NCBI RefSeq assembly: GCF_035481675.1
Contig: NZ_JAYJJW010000001.1
Coordinates: forward strand, 372,001 to 436,000
Reading direction: 5' to 3'
DNA length: 64,000 nucleotides
Origin: Alteriqipengyuania_B sp035481675
Lineage (GTDB): Bacteria; Pseudomonadota; Alphaproteobacteria; Sphingomonadales; Sphingomonadaceae
Shown piece by piece: positions 53,375-61,375 of the stretch; the stretch's first letter is position 1; the number at the start of each line of letters is the position of its first letter. The translations under genes and the position numbers were made by a program. The notes under the pieces are model-generated. The model was given only the letters and a program-made list of their open reading frames with translations. It had not been told where the DNA came from and searched no databases.

Positions 53375-55009
53375 ATGGCGCGGTATATTTTCATCACCGG
53401 CGGCGTGGTCTCCTCGCTCGGCAAAGGTCTCATGGCGGCAAGCCTCGGTGCGCTGCTGCAGGCGCGCGGCTTCAAGGTCCGCATTCGCAAGTTCGACCCG
53501 TATTTGAATGTCGATCCAGGGACGATGAGCCCCTACCAGCACGGCGAGGTCTACGTGACGGACGACGGGGCGGAGACCGACCTCGACCTCGGCCACTACG
53601 AGCGCTTCACCGGCGTATCCGCGCGGCAGGCGGACAACATCACGTCCGGGCGCGTCTACCAGCAGATCATCGCCAAGGAACGCCGCGGCGACTATCTCGG
53701 CGCGACGGTCCAGGTCATCCCGCACGTGACCGACGAGATCAAGAATTTCGCCCTGCACGACGATGACGACCACGATTTCATCCTGTGCGAAATCGGCGGC
53801 ACGGTCGGCGATATCGAAAGCCTGCCGTTCATCGAGGCGATCCGCCAGCTGCGCAACGAGTTGGGTCCGGACAAGACCGCGCTGATCCACGTGACGCTGG
53901 TGCCGTACATCTCGGCCGCAGGCGAGCTGAAGACCAAGCCTACGCAGCATTCGGTGCGGGAACTCACCAGCCTGGGCGTGCAGCCCGATGTGCTGCTGTG
54001 CCGCTGCGAGCACGAACTGCCGGAGAACGAGCGGCGCAAGATCGCGCAGTTCTGCAACGTGCGCCCCTCCGCCGTCATCCAGGCGCTCGATGCGCCGAGC
54101 ATCTACGCGGTGCCGCTGCAATATCACCGCGAAGGGCTCGACGACGAAGTCCTCAAGCATTTCGGCATCGACGCGCCTCAACCTGACCTCACCGTCTGGA
54201 ACGATGTGGTCGACCGCTTCGCCAATCCCGAAGGCGAGGTCACGATCGGTGTGGTCGGCAAGTATGTCGGCCTGCCGGATGCCTACAAGTCGCTCAACGA
54301 GGCGCTGATTCACGGCGGGATGAAGCACCGCGTCAAGGTTCACATCAAGTGGATCGATGCGGAGATGTTCGAAGGCGAAGACGCCGATCTCGCCGCGAAA
54401 CTGGAGCCGCTGCACGCCATCCTTGTGCCGGGCGGTTTCGGGGAGCGCGGCTCCGAAGGCAAGATTGCCAGCGTCCGCTTCGCGCGGGAGCGCAAGGTGC
54501 CGTTCCTCGGCATCTGCCTCGGCATGCAGATGGCCTGTATCGAAGGGGCCCGTAACACGGCCGGCGTGGCTGCCGCCTCTTCCACCGAATTCGGTCACAC
54601 GCCGGAACCGGTGGTGGGCATCATCACCGAATGGATGAGCGAGGAAGGCCTTCAGCAGCGCGACGCCGACACCGATCTGGGCGGCACGATGCGGCTGGGC
54701 GCTTACGACGCGAAGCTTTCCGCCAACAGCCACGTGTCGCAAATCTACGGCGCAGAAACCACGATCAGCGAGCGGCACCGCCACCGTTACGAGGTGAACG
54801 CGGCCTATATCGAGCAACTCGAACGCGGGGGGCTGGTTTTCTCAGGCATGTCGCCGGACGGCCTGCTCCCGGAAATCGTCGAGCGCCCCGACCATCCGTG
54901 GTTCATCGGCGTCCAGTATCATCCGGAATTGAAGAGCAAGCCCTTCGACCCGCATCCGCTGTTCGCCGGCTTCATCGGCGCCGCGGTGGAGCAGTCGCGG
55001 CTCGTGTGA
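53375..55009 (+). CDS. pyrG: CTP synthase
   Basis: PyrG makes CTP from UTP, ATP and glutamine. The 544-residue enzyme has the N-terminal synthase domain (YIFITGGVVSSLGKGL at residues 3-18; the KFDPYLNVDPGTMSPYQHGEV block near residue 40) and a C-terminal amidotransferase. The latter has Cys in LGICLGMQMA near residue 377 and His-Glu in QYHPEL near residue 513. Length and motifs are standard. A terminator lies directly at the stop codon. Confidence 0.97.
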   Translation: MARYIFITGGVVSSLGKGLMAASLGALLQARGFKVRIRKFDPYLNVDPGTMSPYQHGEVYVTDDGAETDLDLGHYERFTGVSARQADNITSGRVYQQIIAKERRGDYLGATVQVIPHVTDEIKNFALHDDDDHDFILCEIGGTVGDIESLPFIEAIRQLRNELGPDKTALIHVTLVPYISAAGELKTKPTQHSVRELTSLGVQPDVLLCRCEHELPENERRKIAQFCNVRPSAVIQALDAPSIYAVPLQYHREGLDDEVLKHFGIDAPQPDLTVWNDVVDRFANPEGEVTIGVVGKYVGLPDAYKSLNEALIHGGMKHRVKVHIKWIDAEMFEGEDADLAAKLEPLHAILVPGGFGERGSEGKIASVRFARERKVPFLGICLGMQMACIEGARNTAGVAAASSTEFGHTPEPVVGIITEWMSEEGLQQRDADTDLGGTMRLGAYDAKLSANSHVSQIYGAETTISERHRHRYEVNAAYIEQLERGGLVFSGMSPDGLLPEIVERPDHPWFIGVQYHPELKSKPFDPHPLFAGFIGAAVEQSRLV

Positions 55010-55033
55010 CCCGCTTCCCTGCGGTCTTTTTTT
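55008..55033 (+). terminator. Rho-independent terminator of pyrG
   Basis: A short stem (CCGC with GCGG around a TTCCCT loop, plus a bulged AG/TC extension) leads into a run of seven T at 55027-55033. It overlaps the pyrG stop codon. Confidence 0.65.
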
Positions 55034-55104
55034 GATATTTTACGACAAAAATGCGCCTGATGTCGCATTCATACAAACGCTCCCTTGCCAAAATGGGAAC
55101 GTTC

Positions 55105-55302
55105 GCTAACGCTTGTGGTGAAAACGGGGGTTAGCAATTGTTAAAGCGTGGGCCCGCTTTGACGATTGTCGGGTGCAGAACACCGTCTCCGGAAAGCTTG
55201 TCGAGCAACCGGTCGTCTTCTGCGACCCGGACGGCCAATTTCTCGACGAGCCGGCGTTCGCGCCGGAGGGGGTGGATCTTCGGATCCGCCCCCTGATCTT
55301 TT
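55105..55302 (+). ncRNA. Candidate structured small RNA downstream of pyrG
   Basis: Successive hairpins can be drawn on the plus strand: GCTAAC/GTTAGC (55105-55135); a 14-bp stem with two G-U pairs and a 6-base loop (55135-55168); a 10-bp stem with an inner GGTCG/CGACC hairpin (55196-55251); and CCGGCG-TTCG-CGCCGG (55251-55266). Last is an 11-bp GGGGGTGGATC stem with a TTCG loop (55268-55293), followed by CTTTT. The last one is a strong terminator. The regular series of stems, two with stable TTCG loops, and the lack of a protein gene suggest an RNA of about 190-200 nt. The 5' end and promoter are not established, and I match it to no known family. Confidence 0.5.
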
Positions 55303-55317
55303 GTGCGCACCGAAATG

Positions 55318-55347
55318 CTAAAAGGGCGACGCATCGCTGCGCCGCCC
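55318..55347 (-). terminator. Rho-independent terminator of hsp20
   Basis: On the minus strand a 10-bp stem (GGGCGGCGCA with TGCGTCGCCC, loop GCGA) is followed by TTTTAGC. It is 25 bases past the hsp20 stop. Confidence 0.85.
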
Positions 55348-55371
55348 CCGTGTTCACTATTCGCAAGAAGA

Positions 55372-55857
55372 TCAGGCCGCGTCGGCGGTGTCCTCGCCTT
55401 CGTCGCCAGCCTTGTTCTCCACGACCTTCAGCTCGCTCTGGCCCGGCAGCTTGATGGTCTTCGGCTTCATCGCTTCGGGCACTTCGCGCACCAGGTCAAT
55501 GGTGAGGAGGCCATTGGCGAGATCGGCATCGGCCACCCGCACGTAATCGGCCAGTTCGAAGCGGCGCTCGAACCCGCGATTGGCGATGCCGACATGCAGC
55601 AATTCGCCCTTGGGGGCATCGTCGCGCTTGCGGCCCGTCACGGTCAGCAGGTTCTGCTGCGCGGTGATGTCGAGATCGTCCGGCTGCATGCCGGCAACCG
55701 CCAAGGTGATGCGATAGGCATCTTCGCCCTGCTTCTCGATATTGAAGGGGGGATAGTTATCGCCCGAGTTCTGCCGCGCCGAGCTTTCGAGAAGCTCGAA
55801 AAGGCGGTCGAAACCGACGGTGGAACGGCGATAGGGGGTGAAATCAAAACGGTTCAT
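55372..55857 (-). CDS. Small heat-shock protein (Hsp20/alpha-crystallin family)
   Basis: This chaperone holds unfolding proteins during heat stress. The 161-residue protein has an N-terminal arm (MNRFDFTPYRRSTVGFDRLFELLES), the alpha-crystallin domain (about residues 35-125, YPPFNIEKQGEDAYRITLAVAG, with the GIANRGFERRFELADYV and ANGLLTIDLVREVPE strands), and an acidic tail. The ATG at 55857 is preceded by GGAGG. Upstream open frame is not used, because the leader forms a thermometer-like hairpin over this GGAGG. It is closest to IbpA-type members. Confidence 0.95.
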   Translation of the reverse strand: MNRFDFTPYRRSTVGFDRLFELLESSARQNSGDNYPPFNIEKQGEDAYRITLAVAGMQPDDLDITAQQNLLTVTGRKRDDAPKGELLHVGIANRGFERRFELADYVRVADADLANGLLTIDLVREVPEAMKPKTIKLPGQSELKVVENKAGDEGEDTADAA

Positions 55858-55953
55858 CGGAACAAATCCTCCAAGTTGAGCAATTTGACGACACGGACCC
55901 GGTATTTCGGCATCCGTGCCTTTGTGGAGTGCGGCCCTTGCGGCACCGCCTAT
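55858..55953 (-). promoter_or_regulatory. ROSE-like RNA thermometer in the hsp20 leader
   Basis: In the mRNA, CAAATTGCTC (plus positions 55878-55887) pairs with GAGGATTTG (55863-55871) across a 6-base loop, covering the GGAGG ribosome site. The UUGCU segment opposes AGGA with one unpaired G, the hallmark of ROSE elements that control alphaproteobacterial small heat-shock genes. Upstream stems are also possible, such as GCACGGA with TCCGTGT. Heat would melt the weak stem and expose the start. Confidence 0.75.
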
Positions 55954-55959
55954 CCACGC

Positions 55960-55991
55960 CCAATTTAGGTTCACCGCAAATGCGCTTCAAG
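55960..55991 (-). promoter_or_regulatory. RpoH (sigma-32)-type promoter of hsp20
   Basis: On the minus strand CTTG (55988-55991) is followed after 18 bases by CCTAAATTGG (55960-55969). The alphaproteobacterial RpoH consensus is CTTG-N17/18-CYTATNTNNG; one defined base differs. Transcription would start near 55953, giving a leader of about 95 bases. Confidence 0.7.
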
Positions 55992-56040
55992 AGGTGCTGC
56001 CGCGCCCGCAAGACCAACTTCGCGAGACAAGGAAACAACA

Positions 56041-56307
56041 GTGCCAGATAGCAAAGACGTCGTCATTTATACCAAGTTCGGCTGCCCGTATTGCGTGCGT
56101 GCGAAGCGCCTTCTCGACGAAAAGGGCGTCGATTACGTTGAGCACGACATCACGATGGGCGGCGACAAGGCCGATGAAATGCGCGCCCGCAAGCCCGATG
56201 CGCGGACCGTGCCGCAGATTTTCGTCGGCGACCGCGCGATTGGCGGGTCGGACGAGCTGGCGACGCTGGAGCGCGAGGGCAAGCTCGACGAAATCCTCGG
56301 CCTCTAG
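56041..56307 (+). CDS. grxC: Glutaredoxin 3
   Basis: GrxC is a small glutathione-dependent thiol reductase. The 88-residue protein has the dithiol active site CPYC (residues 15-18), the conserved TVPQIFVGD (cis-Pro) near residue 59 and the GG(S)DEL glutathione-site segment. The start is GTG at 56041 with AAGGAAA upstream. It is divergent from hsp20 and followed by a 14-base tandem duplication before the next gene. Confidence 0.96.
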   Translation: MPDSKDVVIYTKFGCPYCVRAKRLLDEKGVDYVEHDITMGGDKADEMRARKPDARTVPQIFVGDRAIGGSDELATLEREGKLDEILGL

Positions 56308-56334
56308 CACCCGGCCATGAGCACCCGGCCATGA
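56307..56334 (+). repeat. 14-base tandem duplication at a gene start
   Basis: GCACCCGGCCATGA occurs twice head to tail (56307-56320 and 56321-56334). The first copy supplies an ATG (56317) that reads only MSTRP then TGA, and that TGA overlaps the real ATG at 56331. Confidence 0.85.
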
Positions 56335-57161
56335 GCACCCGCATCGCGATCGCCCAGATGACCACCGGGATCGAACCGGCGGCCAATGCGGCTGCGCTCG
56401 TGGATGCTGCGCGCACCGCGAGCGAGGGCGGGGCGGCCATGCTCTTCACACCGGAAATGTCGGGACTGCTCGACCGCGACCGCAAGCGTGCGGCATCGCA
56501 TATCGTTGCGGAAAGCGAGGACCGGACCCTTGCCGCCATGCGCGACGAGGCCGCCCGGCTGGGCCTGTGGATCGCGCTCGGTTCGCTTGCCGTGCGTCGG
56601 CCGGACGGGCGTTATGCCAACCGATCCTTCCTGATCGACGGCAGCGGCGAAATCGCCGCGCGCTACGACAAGCTGCACATGTTCGATGTCGAGCTTGGCG
56701 GCGATGACGACTGGCGCGAGAGCAACGCCTATGCGCCGGGCGATGCGGTGGTGACCGCCGATACGCCCATCGGCCGTCTCGGCCTCGCGGTGTGTTACGA
56801 CATCCGCTTTCCGGCGCTGTTCGAAGCGCTCGGCCGGGCGGGGTGCGACGCCATCGCCATACCGGCGGCGTTTACCGTGCCGACTGGCAAGGCGCACTGG
56901 CACCTGCTGCAACGTGCTCGGGCGGTGGAGGCAAGCGCTTTCGTGATCGCCGCCGCGCAGGTCGGCCGGCACGCGGACGGACGTGCGACCTATGGCCATT
57001 CGCTGGTGATCGATCCGTGGGGCGAAACGCTGCTCGACATGGGCGGCGAGCAGGAGGGTGTGGCATTTGCCGGCATCGATCCGGCGCGCATCGCGGAGAT
57101 ACGGGCAAAATTGCCGAGCCTTGCCAACCGACGTCCGATGCCCGATTTCCCCGCGCCATGA
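56331..57161 (+). CDS. Carbon-nitrogen hydrolase (nitrilase superfamily)
   Basis: The 276-residue hydrolase has the Glu-Lys-Cys triad: Glu in LFTPEMSGLL near residue 44, Lys in ARYDKLHMFDVEL near residue 112 and Cys in LAVCYDIRFPALFEAL near residue 153. The pattern matches the Nit1/Nit2-like branch, whose members act on omega-amides or deaminated glutathione. The position after grxC fits such a glutathione-repair role, but this is inference. The ATG at 56331 lies in the second copy of a 14-base duplication. It overlaps the next gene by four bases. Confidence 0.92.
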   Translation: MSTRIAIAQMTTGIEPAANAAALVDAARTASEGGAAMLFTPEMSGLLDRDRKRAASHIVAESEDRTLAAMRDEAARLGLWIALGSLAVRRPDGRYANRSFLIDGSGEIAARYDKLHMFDVELGGDDDWRESNAYAPGDAVVTADTPIGRLGLAVCYDIRFPALFEALGRAGCDAIAIPAAFTVPTGKAHWHLLQRARAVEASAFVIAAAQVGRHADGRATYGHSLVIDPWGETLLDMGGEQEGVAFAGIDPARIAEIRAKLPSLANRRPMPDFPAP

Positions 57162-57625
57162 TCGTCTTTGACCTTTCCTGCGCCCACGGCCACCGTTTCG
57201 AAGGGTGGTTCGGATCGTCCGGCGAATATGCCGACCAGGTGGCCGAGGGGCTGATCGCGTGTCCGCAATGCGGATCTGTCGACATCGGCAAGGCCCCGAT
57301 GGCACCTGCTGTGGGCAGGAAAGGCAACCAGCAAGCGGCGGCGCCTCGCTCGCACGATGGCGACGCGGTGTCCGGCGGCGCGATGCCTGCCGAGGTGGCC
57401 AAGGCGCTTGATGCGCTGGCGAAGGTCCAGGCCAAGGCGCTGGAAACGAGCGAATATGTCGGCGACAGGTTCGCCGAGGAATCCCGCGCGATCCATTACG
57501 GCGAGCGGGAAGCGGCGACGATCCACGGCAAGGCGACCGAGAAGGAGCGCCGCGAACTGGTGGAGGAAGGGATCACCGTTGCCCCGTTGCTTGCGCCCTT
57601 CGTCCCGCCCGACGAGGTCAACTGA
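57158..57625 (+). CDS. DUF1178 family protein
   Basis: The 155-residue protein starts MIVFDLSCAHGHRFEGWFGSS and has a CPQC pair at residues 35-38. With the first Cys and a His this could be a zinc ribbon, the typical N-terminus of DUF1178. The C-terminal half holds SEYVGDRFAEESRAIHYGE and ends in the family's PFVPP-type tail. The function is unknown. It is coupled to the nitrilase gene (ATGA) and is often its neighbour in alphaproteobacteria. Confidence 0.9.
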   Translation: MIVFDLSCAHGHRFEGWFGSSGEYADQVAEGLIACPQCGSVDIGKAPMAPAVGRKGNQQAAAPRSHDGDAVSGGAMPAEVAKALDALAKVQAKALETSEYVGDRFAEESRAIHYGEREAATIHGKATEKERRELVEEGITVAPLLAPFVPPDEVN

Positions 57626-57685
57626 CGACAGCCGCGCGCCGCGTGTTGCGCGGCCTCGCCCTTTCAATTAGCGAAATCCACCGAT

Positions 57686-57762
57686 GCGCCCGTAGCTCAG
57701 CCGGATAGAGCACCAGATTCCTAATCTGGGGGCCACAGGTTCGAATCCTGTCGGGCGCACCA
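57686..57762 (+). tRNA. tRNA-Arg (anticodon CCT)
   Basis: The 77-base sequence folds as a full cloverleaf: acceptor GCGCCCG/CGGGCGC, D-arm GCTC/GAGC, anticodon stem CCAGA/TCTGG with loop TTCCTAA, T-arm ACAGG/CCTGT with TTCGAAT, discriminator A and encoded CCA. The anticodon CCT reads AGG arginine codons. A 10-bp inverted repeat (CCAGATGGCG with CGCCATCTGG) begins in its last bases and may be a processing or terminator hairpin. Confidence 0.97.
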
Positions 57763-57889
57763 GATGGCGGGGTCCTGCAAGGGCTTCGCCATCTGGTCCG
57801 GGATTTCAGGAGCGAACCTGGTTCGGAGTCGTAGCGAAGCGAAGACGGGTAATCGCCAGGCGATTGCCCAATCCTGTCGCACGGGTGCG

Positions 57890-59110
57890 TCAATCTCCCC
57901 AACGCCGCCGCGCGTAGTAAGACAATCCGGCCAAAAGCACGCACGACGCCAGGATATAGGCGCTCGTTCCCGCCCAGCCGGCCGCATCGTAGATCGCTGT
58001 GCCGGCTAGGCTGCCGACCGCCCCGCCGATGAACATCATCACGATGTAGATCGTCGTCAGGCGCGTGCGCAGGTCCGGCTCCAGAGCGAGGAACGTCATG
58101 CGGCTGGCCACGTCGATGGCCGGGCCGACGAGATTGGTTAGGATGATGGGGATGAGAAGCAGCCAGAGATTGCCACCCAGCGGCCAGAGCAGGGCGATGC
58201 CGGCAGTCTGGATACAGGCGAAATAGAAACGGGCGCGGCGCGCCCCAATCCGGTCGGCGATCCGCCCGAGGCGCGGGGTGGAAAACACGCTGACCGCAGC
58301 AACGCCCGCGAGATAGCCGACCACATCGGTTCCGTAGCCCATTTCCGGTTCGGTCAAGTAGAGAGCAAGCGCCAGCCAAAGGGCAATGAACTGGCCGAAA
58401 CCGAGCGCCTGTATGGTGCCCGACACCACGATTTCGCGGTGGCTGCGCAGCAGGGAGAAGACCGAACGGATCAGATCGGCATAGCTGGCGTTGCCGGACC
58501 GGATGGACCGTTCCGCCTTTTCCATGATCCGGGGCAGGGCGAGGGTGACCGCCACCATCAGCGCGCTCGCGATGTAATAGACCGTCCGCCAACCGAAATA
58601 TTCGGCCACCACACCGGCCCCGACCCGGGCAACGAGGATGCCGAAAATCACGCCGGCGGTCAGGATCGCCGTGACGTGGCCCAGCCGCTCCGGCGCGACG
58701 CGGCGCGAGGCGTAGGCGGGCAGCAGGTACGGGGCGATGGTGAAGAAGCCGAGCACTGTCGAGCCTGCGGTGAACAACAGCAGGCCCGGCGCAAAGGTCA
58801 TGACCGCGAGGCCTGCGCACTGGCCGACGGTGAAGGCGATGGTCAGCTTGCGGTTCGAATAACGATCGCCGAGCGGGAGCAGCAGGAATATCCCGATCGC
58901 CAGCGCCAGCTGGTTGAGCGCAGGGACGATGCCGATGGCCGCGTGGCTGACGCCGAAACCGTCCGCCACATCGCCGATGATCGGGTGGATGTAATAGGCA
59001 TTGGCCGTGACGACCGCGGCGGCGACCGCCAGCGCGAATTCCTGCGCGTTGCTCAGGTAGCGGGGGGAAGGGGTGCCGGCGGCCTCGGCCACCGGTTCAC
59101 GCTCAGCCAC
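57890..59110 (-). CDS. Major facilitator superfamily transporter
   Basis: From GTG 59110 the protein has 406 residues and 12 predicted membrane helices. The loop 2-3 motif LPLGDRYSNRKL (family motif A) is near residue 80, and RLGRIADRIGARRARF repeats it in the second half. It resembles drug/metabolite antiporters of the AraJ/YnfM-like group. The substrate is unknown. The GTG lies 8 bases inside the end of the upstream mechanosensitive channel gene, so the two are probably coupled; a start a few codons later is possible. Confidence 0.88.
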   Translation of the reverse strand: MAEREPVAEAAGTPSPRYLSNAQEFALAVAAAVVTANAYYIHPIIGDVADGFGVSHAAIGIVPALNQLALAIGIFLLLPLGDRYSNRKLTIAFTVGQCAGLAVMTFAPGLLLFTAGSTVLGFFTIAPYLLPAYASRRVAPERLGHVTAILTAGVIFGILVARVGAGVVAEYFGWRTVYYIASALMVAVTLALPRIMEKAERSIRSGNASYADLIRSVFSLLRSHREIVVSGTIQALGFGQFIALWLALALYLTEPEMGYGTDVVGYLAGVAAVSVFSTPRLGRIADRIGARRARFYFACIQTAGIALLWPLGGNLWLLLIPIILTNLVGPAIDVASRMTFLALEPDLRTRLTTIYIVMMFIGGAVGSLAGTAIYDAAGWAGTSAYILASCVLLAGLSYYARRRWGD

Positions 59111-59981
59111 CTGTGCTGGGTTCGCCGGGCTCGGTGCCCATGGGCACCTTCTCCTTGAACGTGTGCGTGATGTAGGGGAACGGGATTTCGATGCCCGCCT
59201 CGTCCAGCGCCCGCTTGATCGCGCGAACGACCTTGTCGGTCGATTCCCACATGTCGCGCGGTTTCGAGCCCGAGTGCCAGCGCACCAGGAAGTCGACCGA
59301 GCTGGAATTGAATGTCGTCGCGAACACGTCGATGCCCTTGCCCGTGTCGACATTTTCGACGCTTTCGACCGCCTTGCGGATGACGTCGGCCGCATGGTCG
59401 AGATCGGTGTCGTATGACACACCGGCCACAACCTCGTGACGGCGCATCGTCTCGTCGGTCAGGATTTCGACGGCATTCTTGAAGATCATCGAGTTGGGCA
59501 CGATGGTCAGTTCGCCGGAAAGTTTCCGCACGTGGGTTTCGCGCAAGGTGATGTGCTCGACCTTCCCCTTGATCCCTTCGCATTCGATGATGTCCCCGAT
59601 GCGCATCTTCTCGCGCAGCATGATCAGCACGCCGGCGAGGAAGTTTTCGAAGATATCCTGGAAGGCAAAGCCGATCGCGACCGCGCCGATGCCGAGCCCG
59701 GCGATCAGGCTGGCCGGCGTGAGCCCGGGCAGGACGACCATCAGCGCGATCATCAGGCCCACCAGCCAGATGGCCAGCTTGACCATCGTATCGACCAGGT
59801 TCTTCAGGCTGGGGCGCAGCTTCGTCTTGCCGGTCAGCAGGTCGGCGATGCGCACCGCGAACTTCGCCGCGATCCAGGTAATGACCAGGATGACGATCGC
59901 GATGGCCAGCGAGGGCAATGCCTCCAGAAAGCCGCGGAACATGTCCTGCGCCTGGTCCGTGATCGTGCCGATGTAATTCAT
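59103..59981 (-). CDS. Small-conductance mechanosensitive channel (MscS family)
   Basis: MscS-type channels open under membrane tension to release solutes on osmotic downshift. The 292-residue protein has three N-terminal membrane helices; the third, pore-lining one has the Gly/Ala-rich LIAGLGIGAVAIGFAFQDIFENFLAGVLIM near residues 88-118. The beta domain follows, with GDIIECEGIKGKVEHITLRETHVR near residue 128, then the alpha/beta cytoplasmic cage. Length matches E. coli MscS (286). Confidence 0.94.
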   Translation of the reverse strand: MNYIGTITDQAQDMFRGFLEALPSLAIAIVILVITWIAAKFAVRIADLLTGKTKLRPSLKNLVDTMVKLAIWLVGLMIALMVVLPGLTPASLIAGLGIGAVAIGFAFQDIFENFLAGVLIMLREKMRIGDIIECEGIKGKVEHITLRETHVRKLSGELTIVPNSMIFKNAVEILTDETMRRHEVVAGVSYDTDLDHAADVIRKAVESVENVDTGKGIDVFATTFNSSSVDFLVRWHSGSKPRDMWESTDKVVRAIKRALDEAGIEIPFPYITHTFKEKVPMGTEPGEPSTGG

Positions 59982-60025
59982 TGTGCCCCCGCGCTGTTAT
60001 CGTTGGGGAGGCGGCTTGCAGATGC

Positions 60026-60067
60026 AAACGGCCCCTCGCACGGTGTTACGCACGAGGGGCCGTTTTT
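60026..60067 (-). terminator. Bidirectional-looking terminator after hppD
   Basis: AAACGGCCCCTCG (60026-60038) and CGAGGGGCCGTTT (60053-60065) form a perfect 13-bp stem with a 14-base loop. Read on the minus strand it ends the hppD transcript; on the plus strand it is followed by more T residues. Confidence 0.8.
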
Positions 60068-60088
60068 ATCCCGCAGCGCGGAAAACCG

Positions 60089-61210
60089 TCATTCTGCCGG
60101 TTCGGCCTGCACCGTCTTTGCCTCTTCGACGGACAGGACGCCGCGCTTGATCTGGTCGCGCTCCATGCTTTCGAACAGCGCCTTGAAGTTGCCTTCGCCG
60201 AAACCGTCGTCACCCTTGCGCTGGATGAATTCGAAGAACACCGGCCCGACCTGTGCTTCGGCAAAGATCTGCAGCAACAGGCGCGGATGGCCGCCTTCGG
60301 TGGTCCCGTCCAGCAGGATACCGCGCGCCTTGAGGTCGCCGACCGGCTCGCCGTGGCCCGGCAGGCGCTCGTCCAGCATCTCGTAATAGGTTTCCGGCGG
60401 CGCGGTCATGAACGGCACGCCGAAGTCCTTCAGCCGGTCCCATGCGGTGACGAGGTCGTCGCAGATGAGGGCGATGTGCTGGATGCCCTCGCCGTTAAAT
60501 TCGCGCAGGAATTCCTCGATCTGGCCCTTGCCGCCTTCGCCTTCCTCGTTGAGCGGGATGCGGATCTTGCCATCCGGTGCGGTCAGCGCCTTGGACGTGA
60601 GGCCGGTGTATTCGCCCTTGATGTCGAAGAAGCGGATTTCGCGGAAGTTGAAGAGCGTCTCGTAATAGTCCGCCCAGTATTTCATCCGGCCACCGTAGAC
60701 ATTGTGCGTCAGGTGATCGATGACCTTGAAGCCCGCGCCTTCGGGATGCCTGTCGACGCCGGGGAGATACTCAAAATCAATGTCGTAGATGGACAAGCCC
60801 TGGCCGTTTTCGTCCGGATATCGGTCGACGAGGTACAGGATGGCCCCCCCGATCCCGCGGATGGCGGGCAAGCGCAGTTCCATCGGCCCGGTCTCGACCG
60901 TCACCGGCTCCGCCCCCTGTTCGATCAGGTGGTCGTAGGCTTTCTTCGCATCGCGGACGCGGAAGGCCATGCCACAAGCGCTCGGCCCGTGTTCGCGGGC
61001 AAAGTACCAGGCTGCGCTCTTGGGCTCGTAATTGGCGATCAGGTTGATGCCGCCCTGGCGCCACAAGTCGACGTCCTTGGATCGATGGCTGGCGACGTGG
61101 GTGAAGCCCATTGCCTTGAACACGGGTTCGAGCATGCCCTTTTCCGGAGCGCAAAATTCCACGAACTCGAATCCGTCGAGTCCGGCGGGATTTTCGAAAA
61201 GGTCGGCCAT
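60089..61210 (-). CDS. hppD: 4-Hydroxyphenylpyruvate dioxygenase
   Basis: HPPD makes homogentisate from 4-hydroxyphenylpyruvate in tyrosine breakdown. The 373-residue protein has the iron ligands: His in VIDHLTHNV near residue 176, His in GIQHIALICDD near residue 254 and Glu in VFFEFIQRKGDDGFGEGNF near residue 333. ATG 61210 gives the standard start. A palindromic operator candidate lies upstream. Other homogentisate genes are not in the window. Confidence 0.96.
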   Translation of the reverse strand: MADLFENPAGLDGFEFVEFCAPEKGMLEPVFKAMGFTHVASHRSKDVDLWRQGGINLIANYEPKSAAWYFAREHGPSACGMAFRVRDAKKAYDHLIEQGAEPVTVETGPMELRLPAIRGIGGAILYLVDRYPDENGQGLSIYDIDFEYLPGVDRHPEGAGFKVIDHLTHNVYGGRMKYWADYYETLFNFREIRFFDIKGEYTGLTSKALTAPDGKIRIPLNEEGEGGKGQIEEFLREFNGEGIQHIALICDDLVTAWDRLKDFGVPFMTAPPETYYEMLDERLPGHGEPVGDLKARGILLDGTTEGGHPRLLLQIFAEAQVGPVFFEFIQRKGDDGFGEGNFKALFESMERDQIKRGVLSVEEAKTVQAEPAE

Positions 61211-61237
61211 GGGGATTCTCCGTGTCGTGGTTCGATG

Positions 61238-61261
61238 AATTGGTTGCAGATGTAACCAATT
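61238..61261. promoter_or_regulatory. Palindromic operator candidate upstream of hppD
   Basis: AATTGGTTGCA and TGTAACCAATT face each other around a GA centre, forming a 24-base palindrome with one mismatched pair. It lies 28-51 bases before the hppD start codon. The size and symmetry suit a dimeric regulator of the MarR or Lrp/AsnC type; which one is unknown. Confidence 0.65.
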
Positions 61262-61375
61262 AGGCGGAAAAATGCAATGGTGCGCTGCACAAAGGCGCGT
61301 TGCGACGTTTTTATGACTCACAACATTGCAATAACGCTTGATCCCGCGAATCAGCTATGATTCAAGGGCGTTGCA

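Larger units (their letters stand above)
55010..55371. other. Longest gene-free stretch of the window (362 bases)
   Basis: No protein gene is supported here. The stretch holds the pyrG terminator, an AT-rich segment with a small hairpin (AATGCG/CGCATT, 55050-55069), the structured RNA candidate at 55105-55302, and the hsp20 terminator on the opposite strand. The two strands' terminators face each other. Confidence 0.7.

Noticed and set aside
55131..55334. 67-codon minus-strand frame in the pyrG-hsp20 spacer
   Set aside because: It has no ribosome site and overlaps the hsp20 terminator and the strong stems. The structured RNA reading on the plus strand explains the region better, though coding cannot be fully excluded.
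57750..57890. Possible integration (att) site after tRNA-Arg
   Set aside because: A 10-base match to the tRNA 3' region (AATCCTGTCG) recurs near 57870, but no integrase or mobile genes follow, so it is probably chance.
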